Source: Brevibacillus sp042683565 | GTDB lineage: Bacteria > Bacillota > Bacilli > Brevibacillales > Brevibacillaceae | Length of the DNA stretch: 64,000 bases | Reading direction: 5' to 3' | Assembly: GCF_042683565.1 (NCBI RefSeq) | Contig: NZ_JBHUJW010000023.1 | Location: forward strand, 124,001 to 188,000 | Shown: positions 6,188 to 14,775 of the stretch, piece after piece | Numbering within the stretch: the stretch's first letter is position 1 | Layout of the letters: every line of letters begins with the position of its first letter | Notes under the pieces: model-generated | Seen by the model: the letters and a program-made list of their open reading frames with translations, nothing else | Databases searched by the model: none | Told to the model about the DNA's origin: nothing | Program-made: the position numbers and the translations under genes

Positions 6188-7978
6188 TTACGCTTCTACC
6201 TTCTCTTCTTTTTCTGCGGTTGTGGCGATATGCAGGTCGGACAGCTGTCTTGGCGCTACGACGTCCGGCGCATTGACCATCAGGTCGGTCGCGCTCGCCG
6301 TTTTCGGGAAGGCGATGACTTCGCGCAGGTTGGTGCGTCCCGCCAGCAGCATGATCAAACGGTCCAGACCGAGAGCGATCCCGCCATGCGGTGGCGTACC
6401 GTAATCAAACGCATCGAGGAGGAAGCCGAACTGCTCGCGCGCCTCTTCCGGCGTAAAGCCGAGCGCCTTGAACATTTTCTCTTGCACGTCGCGCTTGAAG
6501 ATCCGCATGGAACCGCCGCCGAGCTCGTATCCGTTGAGTACCATGTCGTACGCCTGGGCGCGGATTTGGCCCGGGTCGGTGTCGAACAGGTGCAGGTCTT
6601 CGTCTTTCGGACGGGTGAACGGATGGTGCAGGGCCACGTAGCGCTTCGCCTCTTCATCCCATTCGAGGAGCGGAAAGTCTACGACCCACAGGAACGCAAA
6701 CTTGCTGTGGTCGATCAGGCCGAGCTCTGCGCCCAGCTTGGAGCGCAGCGCACCCAGAGCGTCTGCCACCACTTTCGGTTTGTCTGCCACGAACAGGAGC
6801 AGGTCGCCGTCTTCGGCAGACAGTCGTTTTTTCAGTTCAGCGATTTCTTCTTCCTTAAAGAACTTCGCGATCGGCCCTTTGACCTCGCCGCCGTGGAAGG
6901 CGATGTACGCGAGCCCTTTTGCGCCGTAGCGGTTCGCAAATTTTTGCAGGTCGTCTGCTTCCTTGCGGGAGTAGTGTCCGCAGCCTTTCGCGTTGATCGC
7001 TTTCACTTGTCCGCCGCCTGCAACGACGTTCGCGAACACTTTGAAGTCGCTGTTTGCTACCAGGTCGGATACTTCGGTCAGCTCCATGCCGAAGCGCACA
7101 TCCGGTTTGTCGGAGCCGTAGCGGGCCATTGCTTCCGCATAGGTCAGGCGCGGGAACGGGGTCGGGATGTCGATGCCCAAAGTTGTTTTGAAGACGTGAG
7201 CGACCATGTTTTCCATCAACGGCAAAATTTCTTCCATCGACAGGAACGAGGTCTCGATGTCCACCTGGGTAAATTCCGGCTGGCGGTCAGCGCGCAAGTC
7301 TTCGTCGCGGAAGCAGCGCACGATTTGGTAGTAGCGCTCCAGACCGGATACCATCAACAGCTGCTTGAACAGCTGCGGAGACTGCGGCAGCGCGTAAAAC
7401 TCGCCGGGATGCACGCGGGACGGCACGAGGTAGTCGCGCGCTCCCTCCGGCGTGCTCTTCGTCAGCATCGGTGTCTCTACTTCCACGAAGCCGTTGTTGT
7501 CGAGGAAGTCGCGGAACGCTTTCGCCGCTTTGCTGCGCAGCATCAGGGAACGTTGCATTTCCGGACGGCGCAGGTCGAGGTAGCGGTATTTCAGGCGAAC
7601 CTGCTCATCGACGTCGATGTCGTCCTCGATTTGGAACGGAGGCGTTTTCGCTTCGTTCAAGATTTGGATGTCGGAAATGTGTACTTCGATTTCACCGGTT
7701 TGCAGTTTCGGATTGACCGCTTCCGGTGCGCGTTTGACGACGGAGCCTTTTACGACCAGGACGTATTCGCTGCGCACTTTGTCCGCCAACTCCCACGCTT
7801 CCTTGTTGTGCTCCGGATTGAAGACGATCTGCACGATCCCTGTGCGGTCGCGGAAGTCGATGAAAATGACGCCGCCAAGGTCACGGCGCTTTTGTACCCA
7901 GCCGTTCAGGACGACTTCCTGTCCTACGTGTTCTGTTGTCACTTCTCCGCAATGTACGGTGCGATATTGCCATGCCAT
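6188..7978 (-). CDS. aspS: aspartyl-tRNA synthetase
   Basis: 596-residue class IIb synthetase that attaches aspartate to tRNA-Asp (or tRNA-Asp/Asn if non-discriminating; not decidable here). Domains: N-terminal OB anticodon-binding fold (LNGWVQKRRDLGGVIFIDFRD, about 25-45), the class II core with motif 2 FRDEDLRADRQPEFTQVDIE, the bacterial GAD insertion (about 290-420) and motif 3 GIALGLDRLIMLLAG near 540, with a Glu/Lys-rich tail. Full bacterial length. It is second in the hisS-aspS operon with a 16-base gap, so it shares the upstream T-box control. The 6S RNA gene follows immediately downstream. Confidence 0.97.
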   Translation of the reverse strand: MAWQYRTVHCGEVTTEHVGQEVVLNGWVQKRRDLGGVIFIDFRDRTGIVQIVFNPEHNKEAWELADKVRSEYVLVVKGSVVKRAPEAVNPKLQTGEIEVHISDIQILNEAKTPPFQIEDDIDVDEQVRLKYRYLDLRRPEMQRSLMLRSKAAKAFRDFLDNNGFVEVETPMLTKSTPEGARDYLVPSRVHPGEFYALPQSPQLFKQLLMVSGLERYYQIVRCFRDEDLRADRQPEFTQVDIETSFLSMEEILPLMENMVAHVFKTTLGIDIPTPFPRLTYAEAMARYGSDKPDVRFGMELTEVSDLVANSDFKVFANVVAGGGQVKAINAKGCGHYSRKEADDLQKFANRYGAKGLAYIAFHGGEVKGPIAKFFKEEEIAELKKRLSAEDGDLLLFVADKPKVVADALGALRSKLGAELGLIDHSKFAFLWVVDFPLLEWDEEAKRYVALHHPFTRPKDEDLHLFDTDPGQIRAQAYDMVLNGYELGGGSMRIFKRDVQEKMFKALGFTPEEAREQFGFLLDAFDYGTPPHGGIALGLDRLIMLLAGRTNLREVIAFPKTASATDLMVNAPDVVAPRQLSDLHIATTAEKEEKVEA

Positions 7979-7994
7979 GTTGAGAATCCCCCAC

Positions 7995-9281
7995 TTAGTT
8001 CTGGTTTGTATGATGTAGTTTGGCGTTCAGCTCGGAAACGAGGCTTTCCCGTTTGATCTCCTGCTGCTCGCCTGTTGCCATTTCCTTGAGCACGACGGTG
8101 CCGTTTGCAAGTTCGCTCTCGCCAATGATCGCCGTAAAACGCGCTGACAGGCGGTCGGCTTGCTTCAGCTGCGCTTTCATTTTGCGGTCGAGATAGTCCA
8201 ACTCGGCGGCAATGCCTGCCTGGCGCAGCTGATCGACGAGGACGAACGCCGCTTTTTTCGCCTCACTTGTCTGTACGACCACGAAGCAGTCGATGCCGCC
8301 GCTGACCGGCAGCTGTACGCCTTGCTTTTCCAACGCCAGCAGCAGCCGTTCGATACTGAGCGCAAACCCGATGCCCGGCATGTCGTCGCCGCCCAGCTCC
8401 GCTACCAGTCCGTTGTAGCGTCCGCCGCCGCACAATGTTTCTACCGCGCCAATTTCCGCCATCTTGATTTCAAAGGCGGTCAAGGTGTAGTAGTCGAGTC
8501 CGCGGACCAGACGCGGATTGACGTGGAACGGAATGTCAAGGGCAGTCAGATAGCCTTTTACCGCTTCAAAATGCGCGGCCGACTCCTCGCTCAAGTAATC
8601 GAGGATCGACGGCGCGTCCTGGGTCAGCGACTTGCACTTCTCGTTTTTGCAGTCGAGCACGCGCAGCGGATTGCGGTCGATCCGGGATTGGCAGTCTTCG
8701 CACAGCTGCGTACGCACGCCGTTCAGATGCGCCAGCAAATGCTCGCGGTGACGGGCGCGGTCTTCCAGCGTACCGACGCTGTTCAGCTCGACGCTCAGTC
8801 CCGTCAGTCCCAGCTCCTGATAGAGGCGGATGGCGAGGCCGATGACCTCTGCGTCAATCGCCGGATCGCTGGAGCCGATCGCCTCCGCTCCGAACTGCAC
8901 GAACTGGCGGTAGCGCCCTGCCTGCGGACGCTCGTGGCGGAACATCGGGCCGAGGTAGTACAGCTTGGTAGGCTGGTTCGGCGAGCCGTACAGCTTGTTT
9001 TCCACGTAGGAACGGACGACACCGGCAGTCCCTTCCGGACGGAGCGTCAGCGCGTCCGTACTGCGCGGATTGGCGACGCTGTACATCTCTTTTTCCACGA
9101 TGTCGGTCGTCTCTCCCACGCCGCGCTGGAACAATTCCGTGCTTTCAAAAAGCGGCGTGCGGATTTCCTGGTAGTTGAAGCGGCGGCACAGCTCGCGGGC
9201 CTTGGCCTCCACGTAGTGCCACAGCTCGACGGTACCCGGCATGATATCTTGCGTGCCGCGAGGAATCTGGATTCTCGTCAT
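7995..9281 (-). CDS. hisS: histidyl-tRNA synthetase
   Basis: 428-residue class IIa synthetase. Visible: N-terminal IQIPRGTQDIMPG, motif 1 region, motif 2 FRHERPQAGRYRQFVQFGAE, the histidine-specific HisA motif LVRGLDYYT, and motif 3 GIGFALSIERLLLAL, followed by the alpha/beta anticodon-binding domain (from about 330). A chain of cysteines near residues 190-210 (CEDC...CKNEKC) is a variable insertion seen in Bacillales enzymes. The ATG at 9281 is chosen over one six codons upstream because GGGGGGT is correctly spaced only for it. First gene of hisS-aspS, read from the T-box leader at 9300-9610. Confidence 0.97.
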   Translation of the reverse strand: MTRIQIPRGTQDIMPGTVELWHYVEAKARELCRRFNYQEIRTPLFESTELFQRGVGETTDIVEKEMYSVANPRSTDALTLRPEGTAGVVRSYVENKLYGSPNQPTKLYYLGPMFRHERPQAGRYRQFVQFGAEAIGSSDPAIDAEVIGLAIRLYQELGLTGLSVELNSVGTLEDRARHREHLLAHLNGVRTQLCEDCQSRIDRNPLRVLDCKNEKCKSLTQDAPSILDYLSEESAAHFEAVKGYLTALDIPFHVNPRLVRGLDYYTLTAFEIKMAEIGAVETLCGGGRYNGLVAELGGDDMPGIGFALSIERLLLALEKQGVQLPVSGGIDCFVVVQTSEAKKAAFVLVDQLRQAGIAAELDYLDRKMKAQLKQADRLSARFTAIIGESELANGTVVLKEMATGEQQEIKRESLVSELNAKLHHTNQN

Positions 9282-9299
9282 TTCAAAAGGACCCCCCAT

Positions 9300-9610
9300 T
9301 CAAAATAAAAAAGCCCCCCGCCTCCTGACATGCAGCTAGGCCACATGTCAGGGACGAGAGACCGGTTTGAACTCCCGTGGTGCCACCCTGATTTGAGCAC
9401 CCTTTTGTGCAAGCGAAAGGGTACTCCTCTTCATAAGCCGTTAACGTCGGCGCACGCCTGCCAGTTACTGGGGAAGCTGGTCAGCTTCAGCCGTTCACTG
9501 CGGTCTTCGGGGATGTCATTCACCAAGTCGTCATACAAAAGCACTTTCAGCCACGGTGCTTTCTCTCTGGTTATCCGGTGCTCGGCTACTTGTTCCCGTC
9601 ATCAGATCTG
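9300..9610 (-). promoter_or_regulatory. T-box riboswitch of the hisS-aspS operon
   Basis: The minus strand carries the T-box sequence AGGGTGGCACCACG (9389-9376), a stem I region with AGAGAG and a GTGGCTGAAA apical segment within AAGCACC...GTGCTTT (about 9570-9535), and a terminator: CCTGACATG / CATGTCAGG stem, then GGGGGGC and TTTTTT (about 9350-9308). This leader senses uncharged tRNA and switches between antiterminator and terminator. In the expected specifier region the sequence GACAT (9517-9513) contains GAC (Asp) followed by a purine and an overlapping CAT (His), matching the two synthetases encoded downstream. Confidence 0.9.
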
Positions 9611-9639
9611 ATGATGTCAAGTTTGAAAAGATATTGTGA

Positions 9640-9669
9640 ATCATAGCAAACCTGCCATCCGAAAGTCAA
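9640..9669 (-). promoter_or_regulatory. sigma-A promoter for the T-box leader
   Basis: Minus strand TTGACT (9669-9664), 18-base spacer, TATGAT (9645-9640). The predicted start near 9633 is about 30 bases before stem I of the T-box leader. Both hexamers match the consensus at five of six positions. Confidence 0.75.
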
Positions 9670-9706
9670 CAGGCGCTGTCGTAAAACTTTTTTTGCAAAC
9701 CAGTTA

Positions 9707-11224
9707 TCAGGCCAAGGCTTGCTTGCCCGACTTGCCAAAATAGACGGCATCCAGATCGCGCAGCTTTTCTTCCACAAGCACGCGGTACGTTTCGTTGTAC
9801 GTCTTGGGGTCTTTCGGGTTCGCCCAGCGCGTCAGCTTGCCGCTGCCCGGCGCCATCAGCTTGGAGACCGCTCCGCAGCCCAGTCCGAGAATCGTCTGGA
9901 CCTCTTCCATGATCATGATGTTGTAAATGCTCTCCTGACCCGGCTTGGAGTAGCCGACGTTTTCCAGATTGCCCAAGATGTTCTTTTGCCGATACAGGTA
10001 GTACGGATCGTAGCCATGCGCGCGCGTCCACTGCGACGCCAGCTCCATCATCTTCCCGATCTCGTCCCGGCTCGCCACCTTGTAGCGCTCCTTGTTCTGC
10101 GTCATCTCGGAGGCGCGCTTGAAGGACAAGGTATGCACCGTCAGCGAGGCGGGCATGAGCTTTTCGATCTCGCCCAGGCTGTGGGCCAGCTCCGCCACGC
10201 CTTCGTTCGGCAGGCCGATGATCAGGTCCATGTTAATATTCGTAAGCCCCATTTCCATTGCCAGATGGTACTTCTCGATCGTCTCCTCGACCGTGTGATG
10301 GCGGCCGATCGCCTGCAGCGTCTCCTGGGTAAACGACTGCGGGTTGATGCTGATCCGGTCGACTCCCCAGCGCTTCATGACCACGAGCTTGTCGCGAGTG
10401 ATCGTATCGGGGCGTCCCGCTTCCACGGTCAGCTCCCGTACGTCGTCCATATGCGGGAAAGTGCGGTACATCGTCTGGAACAGCCGATCCATGTCCTCGG
10501 CGGTAATGCTCGTCGGCGTCCCTCCCCCGAAGTAGATCGAGGTGATCCGCTGATCGTTGTCCGCGAGCCACTTGCCGATCTGCTCCATTTCGTAGTGCAG
10601 CCCTTCGAGAAACGGATTGACCGAAGCGGTATGGCTGCGGATCGCATAGGCAGGAAACGTGCAGTACGCGCATTTGGTCGGGCAAAACGGAATGCCGATG
10701 TACACCGACAGCTCCTGGTCGATACGGTACAGGTCAGGTACGACCCTCAATTGCCGATCCACGATTTCCTGCAGCAACTGCAGCTTGTAGGGACGCAAAA
10801 TGACGTCTTCCTGCAGGCGGCGGTGGGCTTCCTCGCGCGGAACGTTCGCCACATTCAGCTGATGCAGCAGCTTGGTCGGACGGATGCCGGTCAAAATTCC
10901 CCAGCCTTGCTCGATCCCGGTATATTCTTCCAAAAGCAAGAGCAACGCGTAGCAGAGCGCCTGCTTGGCCGTCTTGCGCATCGCCTTTTCTTCGCGGGAC
11001 ACATATTCGCGACCGACCTGATGCCGGATGCGGCGGACACCGTCATACAGCTCGCCTGTCGCCAGAACACCGTCCTCTCGCCGGGCAAGCTCCAGCCGCA
11101 GTCGCAGCCCCGGTTCCTCGGTCCATTCGCTTGTAAAGATCAGCTGCGGATCTTCGTAAAACAACGCGAGAATCAGCGACAACTCCCGCTCGAACGCATG
11201 TCCCACACACGATACTTGAATCAT
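9707..11224 (-). CDS. hemZ: HemZ-type radical SAM coproporphyrinogen III oxidase-like protein
   Basis: 505-residue radical SAM protein of the HemN/HemZ group. HemZ is annotated as an oxygen-independent coproporphyrinogen dehydrogenase of heme synthesis, though its exact activity is less certain than that of HemN. Visible: an N-terminal extension (about 1-165) typical of HemZ with ILTGIRPTKLLHQL, the cluster motif CPTKCAYCTF (CX3CX2C), the SAM segment IYFGGGTPTSIT, and NINMDLIIGLPNE. The C-terminal HemN-type region includes DPYYLYRQKN. The start follows AGGTGAACC. It is a single gene upstream of the T-box promoter; no other heme gene is nearby. Confidence 0.9.
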   Translation of the reverse strand: MIQVSCVGHAFERELSLILALFYEDPQLIFTSEWTEEPGLRLRLELARREDGVLATGELYDGVRRIRHQVGREYVSREEKAMRKTAKQALCYALLLLLEEYTGIEQGWGILTGIRPTKLLHQLNVANVPREEAHRRLQEDVILRPYKLQLLQEIVDRQLRVVPDLYRIDQELSVYIGIPFCPTKCAYCTFPAYAIRSHTASVNPFLEGLHYEMEQIGKWLADNDQRITSIYFGGGTPTSITAEDMDRLFQTMYRTFPHMDDVRELTVEAGRPDTITRDKLVVMKRWGVDRISINPQSFTQETLQAIGRHHTVEETIEKYHLAMEMGLTNINMDLIIGLPNEGVAELAHSLGEIEKLMPASLTVHTLSFKRASEMTQNKERYKVASRDEIGKMMELASQWTRAHGYDPYYLYRQKNILGNLENVGYSKPGQESIYNIMIMEEVQTILGLGCGAVSKLMAPGSGKLTRWANPKDPKTYNETYRVLVEEKLRDLDAVYFGKSGKQALA

Positions 11225-11323
11225 TGGTTCACCTGCTTTTCAGTATGCCACACTCCATCTTAGCCGACCGAGATTCCGCCGGTCAACCATCCAAGTGGCA
11301 TCCCTTCCAAGCAATCCCGTCCA

Positions 11324-11494
11324 TTATTTCCGTTTTCTGCGCAAATGCTGGACATCCCGCACACTGTTCTGGAACTCCCTGGACATTTCCACATCGCCTA
11401 GCGTCGATTCCTTTTCCAAAACATCGTGAAAATCGACGGAAAACAACTTGCGGTTCAGCTCCTGGGCGAATGTCTCCTTCTCGGACTGTCTCAC
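11324..11494 (-). CDS. small hypothetical protein (56 aa)
   Basis: GTG-initiated frame with AGGAGGA seven bases upstream encoding a 56-residue charged protein (N-terminal VRQSEKETFAQELNRKLFS, C-terminal DVQHLRRKRK). Mostly predicted helix, no cysteine or membrane segment. It is divergent from the amidase gene at 11687. The frame continues upstream without a ribosome site, so the short form is preferred. Function not recognised; support is the ribosome site and sensible amino-acid composition. Confidence 0.6.
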   Translation of the reverse strand: MRQSEKETFAQELNRKLFSVDFHDVLEKESTLGDVEMSREFQNSVRDVQHLRRKRK

Positions 11495-11686
11495 GCCGCA
11501 TTCCTCCTGATGCAATGTTGTCTCCCTAGTATTGCCATTCGAGAGCAAATCAAATCCGCAAAACGAAGCAGAAGTTGTCGGAGAATGCAGGAAAAAGCCG
11601 GATAGAACACGAAACATGTACCTTTACCAAAATGATGCAAAAGTTCGCATGGACAATCGCAAATCAGCTGGAAAGGATGTCAAATC

Positions 11687-13564
11687 GTGTTTCGTCAATT
11701 GTTCCTGAGGTCATTCCTGACTATCGCATGCGCCGTTTCCATCCCCGTCACTTCAGCTTGGGCCGCAGGTTCTGTTCAGGTATCCGTAGACAAGTTGAAT
11801 GTCCGCTCGGGTCCAAGCCTTCAGGATTCCGTTATCACCACTTTGCCGATCAAGACGGTGTTGCCCGTCCTCTCGACCAAAAACGACTGGATTCAGGTGA
11901 AACTGCCAAACGGTAAAACAGGCTGGGTCGCCAATTACCTCGTCAAGCAGCAAGGAGCCTCCGCAGCACCGATCTCCCAGATTGAGAGCACCACCACCGA
12001 TCTCAATGTCCGCTCAGGCCCCGGCCAGACTTATTCCGTCGTTCAGACAATCAATCCCGGGACGCGCTACCCGGTCGTGCAAAAAAGCGGGCAATGGGTC
12101 CAAATCCAGCTTTCGGGCCAGAGCAAAGGCTGGGTCGCCGGCTGGCTGGTCAAGGAAAGCACAGCCGGCACGCAAACTGACGGGACTTCCCCTGCCGGCA
12201 GCAGTACGGCAAACGCACCGGCAGCATCGGCTGCATCGGCTGCGCAGACGAAACCTTCCGCAGTCAAAGGGGCGAGCCTGACGCTGGACTTCGCGCCCTA
12301 CGTATATGCGACTCCCGATGCCAGCACTCCGGCGATCGGCCAGCTGCATGCAGGTCAGAACATCACCGTCCTGAGCAAGCAAAACGGCTGGATTCAGTTT
12401 CCATATGAAGGTGTCAACGCATGGTTCCCCGCGGAAGAAGGCGCCGTTTCCTCGCTGCCACCTGACACGGGCTTAGGGACCGGCAATCCGTCAGTCCCGG
12501 CTCCTGCGGGAAGCGGCAACGTGACCGCGCCTCCTGTCAGCACGCCTGCACCCGCTGCGAAACAGACTGCCAAGCCAAATACGGACGGCCTCAATTTGCG
12601 CAGCGAAGCCAATACGACGAGCGCCATTCTCGGGACGCTGCCGCTGGGGAGCACATTGACGGTGCTGGAAAAGCAAGGGGAATGGTACCATGTCCAGACG
12701 CAAGAAGGCAAAACAGGCTGGGTCGCAGGCTGGCTCGTGACCGTGTCAGATGCCGGGACTTCCCCGCAGACTCCGGCTCCCAGCGGCCCTTACGTCACAA
12801 CCATCAATCCCGACACGAACATCCGCTCCGGACCCGGTACCGAGCACGCGGTCGTGTCGCACGCCCAGCCAGGCGAGAAATACGCGATCGTCAGCAAAAA
12901 CGGCGACTGGTTCCAGGTGACGTTGGGCAACGGAGAGACCGGCTATATCGCAGGCTGGCTCGTATCCGCCAGCGGCACCCCTGCCGTCACCCGCTCGAAC
13001 GAACTGGTCGGCAAAGTGATCGTAGTCGACCCCGGCCACGGCGGCAATGACACCGGCGCTACCGGCAACAGCTTTTCAACGCTGGAGAAAACCGTGAATT
13101 TGCAAGTCGCCCTGCTTTTGCGCAACAAGCTCGAAGCGGCAGGAGCGAAAGTGATCATGACCCGTGCGGACGACCGCAAGCTGACCTTGCAGCAGCGGGT
13201 GGATGTTGCCGTGAACAACCACGCGGACATTTTCGTCAGCGTCCACCACAACACCCATCCGAATACGGCTACGAACGGATCGATCGTCTTTTATTACAAC
13301 CAGGGCAATTCCAGCAAGCTGGCCTCCCTCGTCCAAAACGAGCTGGTCAAGGCGACCAACTACAAAGATTTGCAATCCCGCTTCGGCGACTACTTCGTCC
13401 TGCGGGAAAATCCGGTGACAGCGATTCTGGCGGAGATCGGCTTTCTCTCCAATTACAACGAGGAAATCCGCGTCCGCTCGGAAAAGCAGCAGGATTTGGC
13501 GGCGGAAGGCTTGTACAAAGGGATCGTTCAGTACTTCTCCGCGCAAAACACACAAGGCAGTTGA
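11687..13564 (+). CDS. secreted N-acetylmuramoyl-L-alanine amidase with five SH3b domains (YrvJ-like)
   Basis: 625-residue exported cell-wall hydrolase cleaving the bond between MurNAc and L-Ala. A signal peptide (MFRQLFLRSFLTIACAVSIP... ending SAWAA, about 27 residues) is followed by bacterial SH3 domains at about 30-88, 100-155, 190-245 (degenerate), 293-350 and 368-425. Four carry LNVRSGP/NIRSGP-type motifs, and Ala/Pro/Thr-rich linkers separate them. The C-terminal Amidase_3 domain (about 440-618) has the zinc ligands in VVDPGHGG, LEKTVN and SVHHNTHPN and the catalytic Glu in ILAEIGFLSN. The start is GTG after GAAAGGATG. Domain layout and position near dtd-relA match B. subtilis yrvJ. Confidence 0.93.
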   Translation: MFRQLFLRSFLTIACAVSIPVTSAWAAGSVQVSVDKLNVRSGPSLQDSVITTLPIKTVLPVLSTKNDWIQVKLPNGKTGWVANYLVKQQGASAAPISQIESTTTDLNVRSGPGQTYSVVQTINPGTRYPVVQKSGQWVQIQLSGQSKGWVAGWLVKESTAGTQTDGTSPAGSSTANAPAASAASAAQTKPSAVKGASLTLDFAPYVYATPDASTPAIGQLHAGQNITVLSKQNGWIQFPYEGVNAWFPAEEGAVSSLPPDTGLGTGNPSVPAPAGSGNVTAPPVSTPAPAAKQTAKPNTDGLNLRSEANTTSAILGTLPLGSTLTVLEKQGEWYHVQTQEGKTGWVAGWLVTVSDAGTSPQTPAPSGPYVTTINPDTNIRSGPGTEHAVVSHAQPGEKYAIVSKNGDWFQVTLGNGETGYIAGWLVSASGTPAVTRSNELVGKVIVVDPGHGGNDTGATGNSFSTLEKTVNLQVALLLRNKLEAAGAKVIMTRADDRKLTLQQRVDVAVNNHADIFVSVHHNTHPNTATNGSIVFYYNQGNSSKLASLVQNELVKATNYKDLQSRFGDYFVLRENPVTAILAEIGFLSNYNEEIRVRSEKQQDLAAEGLYKGIVQYFSAQNTQGS

Positions 13565-13585
13565 ACGGCATTACCTTTCGTCAGC

Positions 13586-13622
13586 AAAAAAAGAACGCAG
13601 GAACAGGCTCCTGCGTTCTTTT
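13586..13622. terminator. bidirectional terminator
   Basis: A 12-bp perfect stem AAGAACGCAGGA / TCCTGCGTTCTT (13591-13602, 13609-13620) with T-tracts on both strands: TTTT on plus after the amidase gene, and seven T on minus after the gene at 13693. Confidence 0.9.
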
Positions 13623-13692
13623 CCATATCCAGATCAGGCTGCGCCCATGGCTTGGCGCAGCCGGGTTTTCCCATCCAGCCGAAGCAGCTTCC

Positions 13693-14247
13693 TCAATATC
13701 CCGGGCGCTTCTCCCACGGCTCGACGACTCCGACGATGGACGGCTGATCCGCACGAACGGCCCGGATCACGCCTTGGGCGATCTCCTCATTCGTCAGCCA
13801 CCGCGACTCGTTCCCTTCGAGCACAAAACCGAGAATGATGCGCCGGTACAGTAGATGGTCCGCCACCGGCTCGCGTGGAGGCTCGATCCACGCCCGACTG
13901 CCGCAGACGTGAAACAGGCGCCACTCCCGCTGTTGACGTGCAAGTGACTGTATGACCGCTGGCAGCGCTTCGCTTGCTGTACTGTGAATCCAGGCGACGA
14001 CCAAATCGATAGAGCCACGTTCACAGAGCAGATGCGATAAAGCCTGACGCAGCTTCTCTGTGTCATGATAGTCGAGTGGCAGCAACGTAAACGACTCCGG
14101 TGCCACCGCCCCCGAGCATCCCGCAACACGCTCCAAGCGCCGCCGATCGCGGCCAACCACGGTTACGTGATAGCCCGTCTCCGCCAGCCAGCGCGACACT
14201 TCGGCCAGCATGCCGCTCCCCCCGATGACCAAAGCTTCTCGTCCCAC
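13693..14247 (-). CDS. short Rossmann-fold (SDR-like) protein
   Basis: 184-residue protein with an N-terminal dinucleotide-binding loop ALVIGGSGMLAEVSRWLAE (residues 5-23) and VTVVGRDRRRLERV, followed by LVVAWIHSTASEALPAVI. It is shorter than classical short-chain dehydrogenases and lacks a clear YxxxK catalytic pair, so it may bind a nucleotide without being a standard oxidoreductase. The start is GTG with AGGGGG seven bases upstream. It follows dtd by 22 bases and probably belongs to the relA-dtd transcript, which ends at the terminator at 13586-13622. Substrate unknown. Confidence 0.8.
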   Translation of the reverse strand: MGREALVIGGSGMLAEVSRWLAETGYHVTVVGRDRRRLERVAGCSGAVAPESFTLLPLDYHDTEKLRQALSHLLCERGSIDLVVAWIHSTASEALPAVIQSLARQQREWRLFHVCGSRAWIEPPREPVADHLLYRRIILGFVLEGNESRWLTNEEIAQGVIRAVRADQPSIVGVVEPWEKRPGY

Positions 14248-14269
14248 ATACTGCCCCCCTCTTCCTGCA

Positions 14270-14707
14270 CTACGATTCGACGATCAAAGTAACTGGGCCG
14301 TCGTTGAGCAGGCGCACGTCCATCATCGCCCCGAAGCGGCCCGTTTCGACACGCAGCCCTTTTTCCCGCAGCTTCGCATTAAACAGCTCGTACAGCGGCT
14401 CTGCGTGCTCGGGTCTCGCTGCCGCCATGAAATTCGGGCGCCGCCCTTTGCGGCAATCGCCGTACAGCGTAAACTGTGACACGGACAAAATCTGCCCGCC
14501 CGTCTCCTGGACCGAATGGTTCATCTTGCCTTCCGCATCTTCAAAAATGCGCAGATTGGCAATTTTATCCGCGACGAACTCCACTTCCTTCTCGCCGTCC
14601 TCATGGGTGATCCCGACGAGCAGCAGCAAGCCGTGCTCGATCTCGCCTACTACTTCCCCTGCTACCGTCACACTCGCTTCTTTCGTTCGTTGTACGACTA
14701 CTCTCAT
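14270..14707 (-). CDS. dtd: D-aminoacyl-tRNA deacylase
   Basis: 145-residue homodimeric proofreading enzyme that hydrolyses D-amino acids (and glycine) from mischarged tRNAs. The start MRVVVQRTKEASVTV and the two signature motifs SQFTLYGD (about residues 77-84) and NDGPVTLIVES at the C-terminus are present; the cross-subunit Gly-Pro motif lies in the latter. It is 68 bases downstream of relA, as in many Bacillales, and is likely cotranscribed with it. Confidence 0.96.
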   Translation of the reverse strand: MRVVVQRTKEASVTVAGEVVGEIEHGLLLLVGITHEDGEKEVEFVADKIANLRIFEDAEGKMNHSVQETGGQILSVSQFTLYGDCRKGRRPNFMAAARPEHAEPLYELFNAKLREKGLRVETGRFGAMMDVRLLNDGPVTLIVES

Positions 14708-14775
14708 CTTAAGTCCATTCCCTTCTTTCGTTCACTGCAGACGCTGTGCAAACAAAACACCCAATCCTCGAAGGA

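Noticed and set aside
6230..8056. Long open frame on the plus strand opposite aspS (about 600 codons)
   Set aside because: It is exactly antisense to a fully conserved AspRS, has no ribosome site and a Val/Arg/His-rich composition typical of a GC-rich antisense frame.
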